A stretch of 10,859 nucleotides of DNA from an uncultured Eubacteriales bacterium. GTDB taxonomy: Bacteria > Bacillota > Clostridia > Peptostreptococcales > Anaerovoracaceae. A program made the translations under genes and the position numbers. Under the pieces are notes generated by a model, which was given only the letters and a program-made list of their open reading frames with translations, had not been told where the DNA came from and did not search any database. Position 1 is the first letter of the stretch; each line of letters starts with the position of its first letter. Shown piece after piece: positions 6,979 to 10,859 of the stretch. Location of the stretch: the NCBI GenBank assembly GCA_900547295.1, contig URGK01000082.1, forward strand, positions 1 through 10,859, given 5' to 3'.

Positions 6979-6992
6979 TTGTCTCTAATCTC
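6979..6992 (-). repeat. Near-perfect 7-base tandem repeat at the leader/domain frame change
   Basis: On the minus strand GAGATTA is followed directly by GAGACAA (5 of 7 identical). The TAG stop of the leader ORF spans the boundary between the two copies. Dropping one 7-base copy joins ACT GGA GAC AAT GTG, coding Thr-Gly-Asp-Asn-Val, and brings leader and barrel domain into one frame. Confidence 0.6.
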
Positions 6993-7125
6993 CAGTTTTG
7001 ACGGCGGCATATTTATTATCTGCACCGCTGCCTCCTGCCACACAGTCAAGTTTGTCATCTGCTATTTCGTTATTAACAGTGTCATATATTTTTTCTATAT
7101 CATTTACTTTTTCGGATTTTTTCAT
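6985..7125 (-). CDS. Short ORF with a double-glycine leader (46 aa)
   Basis: Too short for routine calling, but well supported. ATG 7125 is preceded by CAGGAGG (7134-7140) at 8 bases. The product begins MKKSEKVNDIEKIYDTV and continues to ADDKLDCVAGG (residues 22-32), a classical double-glycine leader ending (hydrophobic at -4, Gly-Gly at -2/-1). After the GG only SGADNKYAAVKTGD remains before TAG, a short hydrophilic tail with no Cys, Ser/Thr cluster or hydrophobic core of a bacteriocin. The stop abuts a small-barrel ORF in another frame, suggesting a truncated or split precursor. Leader recognition is by pattern; export is inferred. It is the first gene after the guaA terminator. Confidence 0.7.
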   Translation of the reverse strand: MKKSEKVNDIEKIYDTVNNEIADDKLDCVAGGSGADNKYAAVKTGD

Positions 7126-7133
7126 TGAATCAT

Positions 7134-7140
7134 CCTCCTG
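7134..7140 (-). promoter_or_regulatory. RBS CAGGAGG for the 46-aa leader ORF
   Basis: One of the best Shine-Dalgarno matches in the window, 8 bases from ATG 7125. The ATG at 7133, closer to the site, opens only a three-codon frame ending in TGA. Confidence 0.75.
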
Positions 7141-7192
7141 CTCTCTCGGGTTTGCTTGTGTTTCTATTTATTTATACAATAGAAATACTAAA

Positions 7193-7222
7193 AGGTATAG
7201 CAGTTTTAAAAAATTTATACCT
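7193..7222. repeat. Inverted repeat AGGTATA/TATACCT (possible operator or leader hairpin)
   Basis: Perfect 7-bp inverted repeat (7193-7199 and 7216-7222) around a 16-base A/T-rich centre. It overlaps the -10 of a possible promoter for the leader genes. It could be a regulator site or a weak hairpin in the 5' leader. Confidence 0.4.
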
Positions 7223-7241
7223 GGAAACTAATCTCTGTAAG
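7214..7241 (-). promoter_or_regulatory. Possible promoter of the leader/zinc-ribbon genes
   Basis: On the minus strand CTTACA (7236-7241), 16 bases, TATAAA (7214-7219). The -35 matches 4 of 6 consensus bases and the -10 matches 5 of 6. Transcription would begin near 7207, leaving a leader of about 80 bases. Other A/T-rich -10-like sequences occur nearby, so the position is tentative. Confidence 0.3.
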
Positions 7242-7275
7242 AGCATTATATAATAAAACAGATATGAATTGTCCT

Positions 7276-7322
7276 AAAAATATATAATTACAGCAGACAA
7301 TTAATCACAAACTGCCTGCTGC
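7276..7322 (-). terminator. Rho-independent terminator after guaA
   Basis: Arms 7311-7322 and 7290-7301 form a 12-bp stem (GCAGCAGGCAGT with ATTGTCTGCTGT, three G-U pairs) around a 9-base loop, 23 bases past the guaA stop. On the minus strand an A/T stretch with a T5 run (7276-7280) follows. It separates guaA from the small leader genes. Confidence 0.55.
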
Positions 7323-7345
7323 ATAGATTTCATATTAGATTAATC

Positions 7346-8947
7346 TTATTCAAACTCAATCGTTCCTGGCGGTTTGCCGGTACAGTCATATACAACGCGG
7401 TTGACACAGTCAACTTCATTGACAATGCGAGTGGTAACACGATCAATCAGATCCCAAGGCAGGTGTGCCGCCTCGGCGGTCATAAAGTCGCTGGTTGTCA
7501 CTGCACGAAGCGCAATGGCATAGTCATAGGTTCTGAAGTCGCCCATAACACCTACAGAGCGAATGTTGGTAAGAGCCGCAAAATACTGTCCCAGAGCACC
7601 CGGCTGTCCGAACTGAGGAATCTGTCCCTCACTAACGGCGCGTGCGATTTCCTCACGATAAATGTAGTCGGCATCCTGCACGATTTTTACCTTTTCGGCA
7701 GTGACTTCACCGATGATGCGTATTCCAAGCCCCGGTCCCGGGAAAGGCTGACGGAATACAAGATAATCAGGAATTCCCAGTTCCAGACCGGCGCGGCGCA
7801 CTTCGTCCTTGAACAGCATGCGAAGCGGTTCGATAATTTCCTTAAAATCAACGTAATCCGGCAGTCCGCCCACATTGTGATGTGACTTAATAACTGCGGA
7901 TTTACCCAGACCCGACTCGATTACGTCCGGATAGATGGTGCCCTGAACAAGGAAATCAACAGCGCCTATTTTCTTTGCTTCCTCTTCAAATACACGGATA
8001 AACTCCTCGCCTATGATTTTACGCTTTGCTTCCGGCTCGGTTACGCCGGCAAGCTTTGAATAAAAACGTTCCTGCGCATTCACGCGGATAAAGTTTAAAT
8101 CATATGGACCGTTTGGACCGAATACTGCCTCAACCTCATCTCCTTCATTTTTACGGAGCAGTCCGTGGTCAACAAAAACGCAGGTAAGCTGCCTGCCGAC
8201 AGCCTTTGACAGCAGTACAGCCGCAACTGAAGAGTCCACGCCTCCCGAAAGTGCACAGAGCACCTTGCCGTCACCGACCTTTTCACGTACTTCACGAATA
8301 GTCGTCTCAACAAAGCTGTCCATTTTCCAGTCGCCTTTACACCCGCAAACTTTGAAAACAAAATTCTGTAATATCTTAAATCCTTCTATGGAGTGCATAA
8401 CCTCCGGGTGGAACTGTGTCGCATAGAAACCTGCCTCTGCATTTTCCATAGCGGCCACCGGGCAAACCGGTGTATGCGCCGTCACTTTGAAGCCCTCAGG
8501 AACTGTTTCAATATAGTCTGTGTGACTCATCCACATAATTGTATTGCCTACCGTTCCGCATCCCGTTGTTTCCGGACCGCCCACACCAAGCTCTGCAAGC
8601 AGACCGCTGCGGTCATCAATGGTAACCTCGGTTCTGCCGTATTCACTTACCGGCGCGGTTGCAACTCTGCCTCCCAGCTGGTGGGCAAGAAGCTGCGCAC
8701 CGTAGCAAATACCCAGCATCGGAATTCCAAGCTTAAAAAGTTCAGGACTGCACTGCGGCGAGTCCTCGCCGTACACACTGTTGGGACCGCCCGTCAGAAT
8801 AATTCCCGACGGAGCCAGCGCCTTTAATTCTTCAATCGAAATTGTATAAGGATGGACTTCGCAGTATACATTGCATTCGCGAACCCTGCGGGCAATCAGC
8901 TGATTATACTGACCGCCGAAGTCCAAAACTATTATATTTTCTCTCAT
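7346..8947 (-). CDS. guaA: GMP synthase (glutamine-hydrolysing)
   Basis: Converts XMP to GMP with ATP and glutamine, the last step of guanine nucleotide synthesis, in the cytoplasm. Seen in 533 residues: class I glutamine amidotransferase domain 1-200 with VLDFGGQYNQLIARR, the oxyanion segment TGGPNSVY, nucleophile Cys81 in GICYGAQLL, and His180/Glu182 in QFHPEVMHS; ATP-pyrophosphatase domain from about 210 with the PP-loop ALSGGVDSS (232-240), VFVDHGLLRKNE and LVQGTIYPDVIESG; C-terminal dimerisation domain with RQPFPGPGLGIRI and the end KPPGTIEFE. The catalytic residues are intact. A short extra segment GVGGPETTGCGTVGNT (121-136) precedes WMSHTD. The start is ATG 8947, with TGAGGT 8 bases upstream; the frame stays open to a GTG at 8989, but that lacks a ribosome site and the homology begins at 8947. 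It has its own promoter and terminator, so it is monocistronic. Confidence 0.98.
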   Translation of the reverse strand: MRENIIVLDFGGQYNQLIARRVRECNVYCEVHPYTISIEELKALAPSGIILTGGPNSVYGEDSPQCSPELFKLGIPMLGICYGAQLLAHQLGGRVATAPVSEYGRTEVTIDDRSGLLAELGVGGPETTGCGTVGNTIMWMSHTDYIETVPEGFKVTAHTPVCPVAAMENAEAGFYATQFHPEVMHSIEGFKILQNFVFKVCGCKGDWKMDSFVETTIREVREKVGDGKVLCALSGGVDSSVAAVLLSKAVGRQLTCVFVDHGLLRKNEGDEVEAVFGPNGPYDLNFIRVNAQERFYSKLAGVTEPEAKRKIIGEEFIRVFEEEAKKIGAVDFLVQGTIYPDVIESGLGKSAVIKSHHNVGGLPDYVDFKEIIEPLRMLFKDEVRRAGLELGIPDYLVFRQPFPGPGLGIRIIGEVTAEKVKIVQDADYIYREEIARAVSEGQIPQFGQPGALGQYFAALTNIRSVGVMGDFRTYDYAIALRAVTTSDFMTAEAAHLPWDLIDRVTTRIVNEVDCVNRVVYDCTGKPPGTIEFE

Positions 8948-8954
8948 AACATCT

Positions 8955-8960
8955 ACCTCA
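8955..8960 (-). promoter_or_regulatory. RBS TGAGGT fixing the guaA start at 8947
   Basis: On the minus strand TTGAGGTAG precedes ATG 8947 with about 8 bases of spacing and excludes the longer GTG reading from 8989. Confidence 0.65.
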
Positions 8961-8971
8961 ACTACCTGATT

Positions 8972-8996
8972 ACATTGCCTTTGCAGCACCCAATGT
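8972..8996 (-). other. Small hairpin in the guaA 5' leader
   Basis: ACATTG/CAATGT (8991-8996 with 8972-8977) can form a 6-bp stem with a 13-base loop, upstream of the ribosome site in a leader of about 98 bases. No purine-riboswitch core is visible. Function, if any, is unknown. Confidence 0.25.
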
Positions 8997-9051
8997 CTGT
9001 GAACTGCCCCGACTCATATAAATCATTTCTTTACAAAAAATATTGTTAATT

Positions 9052-9080
9052 ATTGTATACCAAATTCCCGATTTTTTCAA
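9052..9080 (-). promoter_or_regulatory. Sigma-A promoter of guaA
   Basis: On the minus strand TTGAAA (9075-9080), 17 bases, TACAAT (9052-9057); each hexamer has one mismatch to consensus. Transcription is predicted near 9045. Confidence 0.7.
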
Positions 9081-9132
9081 GGGGTTCAGCATATATATTG
9101 ACGAACGCCGCTGAAAATCCGTGTTGTTCTTT

Positions 9133-9148
9133 GTGACACTTCGTGACA
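9133..9148 (+). repeat. Direct repeat GTGACA spaced one helical turn, overlapping the capA -35
   Basis: GTGACA occurs at 9133-9138 and 9143-9148, 10 bases apart. The second copy is the -35 of the plus-strand promoter, so a bound regulator could act there. It may be chance. Confidence 0.3.
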
Positions 9149-9171
9149 ACCTTCGGCATCTATGTTAAAAT
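9143..9171 (+). promoter_or_regulatory. Sigma-A promoter of the CapA-like gene
   Basis: GTGACA (9143-9148), 17 bases, TAAAAT (9166-9171); each hexamer has one mismatch. Transcription is predicted near 9178, about 45 bases before the TTG start at 9223. It is divergent from the guaA promoter, with about 60 bases between the two -35 boxes. Confidence 0.65.
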
Positions 9172-9206
9172 GTTGTTTAATAAATATTTAAACCTTTTTT
9201 ACAGTT

Positions 9207-9213
9207 GAGGGGG
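9207..9213 (+). promoter_or_regulatory. RBS GAGGGGG fixing the TTG start at 9223
   Basis: Strong purine-rich site 9 bases before TTG 9223. An in-frame TTG at 9205 would overlap the site and is rejected. Confidence 0.75.
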
Positions 9214-9222
9214 ATAATCCAA

Positions 9223-10380
9223 TTGGGTATACTTAAACGAAAAAAACTTATTGCTGCTGCGCTCACGCTTACGGCTATGCTTTTATTTACAACAGTGTCA
9301 TTCGCCGATGAGGTTACGGCAGGCACTGATAATCCGGTTAATGGAACAGAAACAGATACAGTCACCGTTATGCTGACAGGGGATTTAATGTGCCAGAGAA
9401 TTCAGCAGCTCAGGGCATTTGACGGCACAAGCTATAATTTTAAGCCGACGTTCAAATATGTCAAAAACATTTTTGACAAGGCCGATATAGTTGTCGGCAA
9501 TCTCGAGACACTTGTAAGCAAAAGCCTTCCTCTTTCAAAGGACATGTCGCGTCTTCAGAACAAACCGTATCTCAATGCGCCGGAGGAGTGGCTTGATGCT
9601 CTGGAATACGCGGGATTTGACGGGTTCATAATGGCAAACAACCATGCCTGCGACGGAGGCAAAACCGGAATTGTCGAAACTCTGGAGGAACTGGACAGCC
9701 GCAGCATTCCGCATACAGGACTTTTTGCCGATAAAAATTCAAAACGTTATTTTATCATTGAGGAAAACGGCATTAAAGTAGGAGTTATTTCATATGCCGC
9801 CTATTACAATTTAAAAGATAAATTTCTGACTGATGAGGAGCAGGACATTATGTTAAACAGACCGGTTCAGGATAAAATGAATTCTGATGTTCATGCTCTG
9901 CGCAAAGCAGGCGCGGAGTATATTATTGCATATAATCACTCCGGAACTGAGTACTCGCATCTCCCGGCACCAAGGCAGATGCGTTACGGCATAATGCTTG
10001 CACATGCAGGGGTCGACTACATCGTCGGTTCACATCCGCATGTTTTGCAGCCTTATGAACCCCTTCTCTATCGGGGCACCGTAACTCCGTATATATATTC
10101 AATGGGGAATTTCACTTCTGCAATGATTGCACCGGAGACAAAGGAAACCATAATTCTGTCGCTTACACTCGAAAGGAACGAATCCGGCGAAGTTATGCTT
10201 GCAGATCAAACCTATTATCCGTGCTATATGCTGGATGAATACGAAAAAAAGCCTTTTGTGCTCATTCCCGAAGATAAAGACTGCAATGGCAATCTTTATG
10301 AAAATGCGCCTAAGGCTCTTAAAAATCAATTAAAAAAGAATTTTAAGCATATCCGACAAATCGTCGGAAAACTTGATTAA
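9223..10380 (+). CDS. Secreted CapA-family (PGA_cap) metallophosphatase-like protein
   Basis: Member of the CapA/PgsA family (PGA_cap, calcineurin-like phosphoesterase fold). It is known in poly-gamma-glutamate capsule operons but very common elsewhere with unknown substrates. Seen in 385 residues: signal peptide 1-28 (KRKK, hydrophobic core, cut after SFA), then metal-site motifs MLTGDLM (Asp54), VVGNLET (Asn93, Glu95), MANNHACDGG (His141, Asp144), YNHSGTEY (His239), GSHPHVLQPYE (His271, His273) and YSMGNF (about 292-297). All metal ligands are kept. The usual H-W-G-x-E-Y is H-S-G-T-E-Y here. The start is TTG 9223, by the GAGGGGG site. No capB, capC or capD-like genes adjoin it, so a capsule role is not supported; a stand-alone envelope phosphoesterase-like function is the safer reading. 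It converges on a surface-protein gene 22 bases after its stop. Confidence 0.92.
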   Translation: MGILKRKKLIAAALTLTAMLLFTTVSFADEVTAGTDNPVNGTETDTVTVMLTGDLMCQRIQQLRAFDGTSYNFKPTFKYVKNIFDKADIVVGNLETLVSKSLPLSKDMSRLQNKPYLNAPEEWLDALEYAGFDGFIMANNHACDGGKTGIVETLEELDSRSIPHTGLFADKNSKRYFIIEENGIKVGVISYAAYYNLKDKFLTDEEQDIMLNRPVQDKMNSDVHALRKAGAEYIIAYNHSGTEYSHLPAPRQMRYGIMLAHAGVDYIVGSHPHVLQPYEPLLYRGTVTPYIYSMGNFTSAMIAPETKETIILSLTLERNESGEVMLADQTYYPCYMLDEYEKKPFVLIPEDKDCNGNLYENAPKALKNQLKKNFKHIRQIVGKLD

Positions 10381-10402
10381 ATTGCATAGTATACGCATTT
10401 GC

Positions 10403-10859
10403 TCAGCCTGCAATTTTGCGAACCGAGGACCATGGCCCCGCTATGGTTCTTTTGTTTCCGCGGGTATCCGTCGTTTCGACTAATGCCCTCACCTTAACGT
10501 AATAGGTTTTTTCTTTCTTGAGACCCTTTAAAGTCGTCTTTGAAAGATTCTCTTTTACCGTTTTGGTTTTTTTGTGTTTTGCGAAGTCTTTCTGCGTTGC
10601 ATAAGCGACTTCATAGCTCGTTACACCGGACTGTTTTTTCCACATCAGTGTAACCTTAGATTTCTGTCGTTTAAATGCTTTGGTTTTCCAAGATGTTTTG
10701 TCCGGCTTTACTTCAAATACAACCTGCACTTCCGCGGGCTGGAAAAGCATTGTGCCCTCTGTAGAAACAGTGACACTTGCCCGACCCGGTTTCAGAATTT
10801 CAGTCTGACCGCTGCTCAAAACACGTACCACGTCAGAATCAGAAGAAACAAATAAAAAT
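10403..10859 (-). CDS. C-terminus of a secreted Big2-like/Fn3 surface protein (5' end outside window)
   Basis: 151 residues are visible; the frame is open to the right edge, so the true start lies outside. Seen: the end of a bacterial Ig-like (Big2-type) domain with the pattern 'FVSSDSDVVRVLSSG...iLKPGrASVTVst', then one Fn3 domain of about 100 residues (PDKTSWKTKAFKRQKS, VTLMWKKQSGVTSYEVAY, LKGLKKEKTYYVKVRAL, ending in GPWSSVRKIAG). The Lys-rich style matches the Fn3-like repeats of the beta-helix protein and of the lysozyme in this window. The apparent internal GTG start at 10831 lies inside the Ig-like domain and is not a real start. The function of the missing N-terminus is unknown; it is probably an extracellular adhesin or enzyme. 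Confidence 0.85.
   Translation of the reverse strand, partial: FLFVSSDSDVVRVLSSGQTEILKPGRASVTVSTEGTMLFQPAEVQVVFEVKPDKTSWKTKAFKRQKSKVTLMWKKQSGVTSYEVAYATQKDFAKHKKTKTVKENLSKTTLKGLKKEKTYYVKVRALVETTDTRGNKRTIAGPWSSVRKIAG

Noticed and set aside
7463..8827. Plus-strand ORFs of 140 and 144 codons and minus-strand out-of-frame ORFs inside guaA
   Set aside because: Shadows of the well-supported guaA frame; no RBS, no recognisable domain.
8948..8989. Longer guaA N-terminus from GTG 8989
   Set aside because: No ribosome site in front; the real one is at 8955-8960 and homology begins at MRENIIVLDFGG.
8948..9060. Purine riboswitch upstream of guaA
   Set aside because: The expected P1-P2-P3 junction bases and kissing-loop sequences were not found by eye.
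10381..10414. ATTGCA/TGCAAT as a bidirectional terminator between capA and the right-edge gene
   Set aside because: Six-bp stem with a 22-base loop and only TTTG after it; too weak to call, although convergent genes there would need one.
1..10859. CRISPR arrays, tRNA or rRNA genes, insertion sequences
   Set aside because: No spaced direct repeats, cloverleaf-like sequences, rRNA motifs or transposase motifs were seen on either strand.

Overview
The window looks like chromosomal DNA of a low-to-mid GC, Gram-positive gut-type anaerobe (Clostridia/Eubacteriales). The evidence is strong purine-rich Shine-Dalgarno sites, a secreted GH25 lysozyme with Pro-Glu/Lys linker, Fn3 and SH3b domains, a large GG-rich beta-helix surface protein with lysine-rich Fn3-like repeats, and typical sigma-A promoters. 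The genus cannot be fixed from the sequence alone.

Layout. Seven or eight genes on the minus strand run from right to left: guaA (GMP synthase), a short ORF with a double-glycine leader, a small SH3-like-barrel ORF, a double zinc-ribbon protein that also begins with a double-glycine leader, a STAS-domain anti-sigma-factor antagonist, a secreted GH25 lysozyme, a secreted beta-helix/Fn3 protein, and the N-terminal two thirds of a PcrA/UvrD helicase that runs off the left edge. Divergent from guaA on the plus strand is a secreted CapA-type metallophosphatase. At the right edge, convergent with it, is the C-terminus of another surface protein (Big2-like plus Fn3). There is no gene-free stretch over 300 bases. 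The longest gaps are the guaA/capA divergent region (about 275 b) and the guaA-to-leader gap (about 220 b).

How the parts relate. Four products (beta-helix protein, lysozyme, CapA-like protein, Big2/Fn3 protein) are predicted to act outside the membrane or on the wall, and three of the four share the same lysine-rich Fn3-like module. The beta-helix gene is followed after only 16 bases by pcrA, so the helicase is probably co-transcribed with it. Promoters can be read in front of the beta-helix gene, the lysozyme, the STAS gene, guaA and capA, so most are separate transcription units rather than one operon.

The most unusual stretch is 6416-7125. Two neighbouring small genes carry N-terminal segments ending in Gly-Gly of the type cut by C39-peptidase exporters. 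They sit on (or next to) small globular domains, a duplicated zinc ribbon in one case and an SH3-like barrel in the other, rather than on a classical bacteriocin core. In the second case the leader and the domain lie in different frames, meeting at a near-perfect 7-base tandem repeat whose removal would fuse them cleanly. No transporter or modification enzyme lies in the window, so export is inference. At the extreme left edge (about 1-60) the PcrA-like reading stops resembling PcrA and a different frame looks more protein-like, which suggests a rearrangement or an assembly junction.
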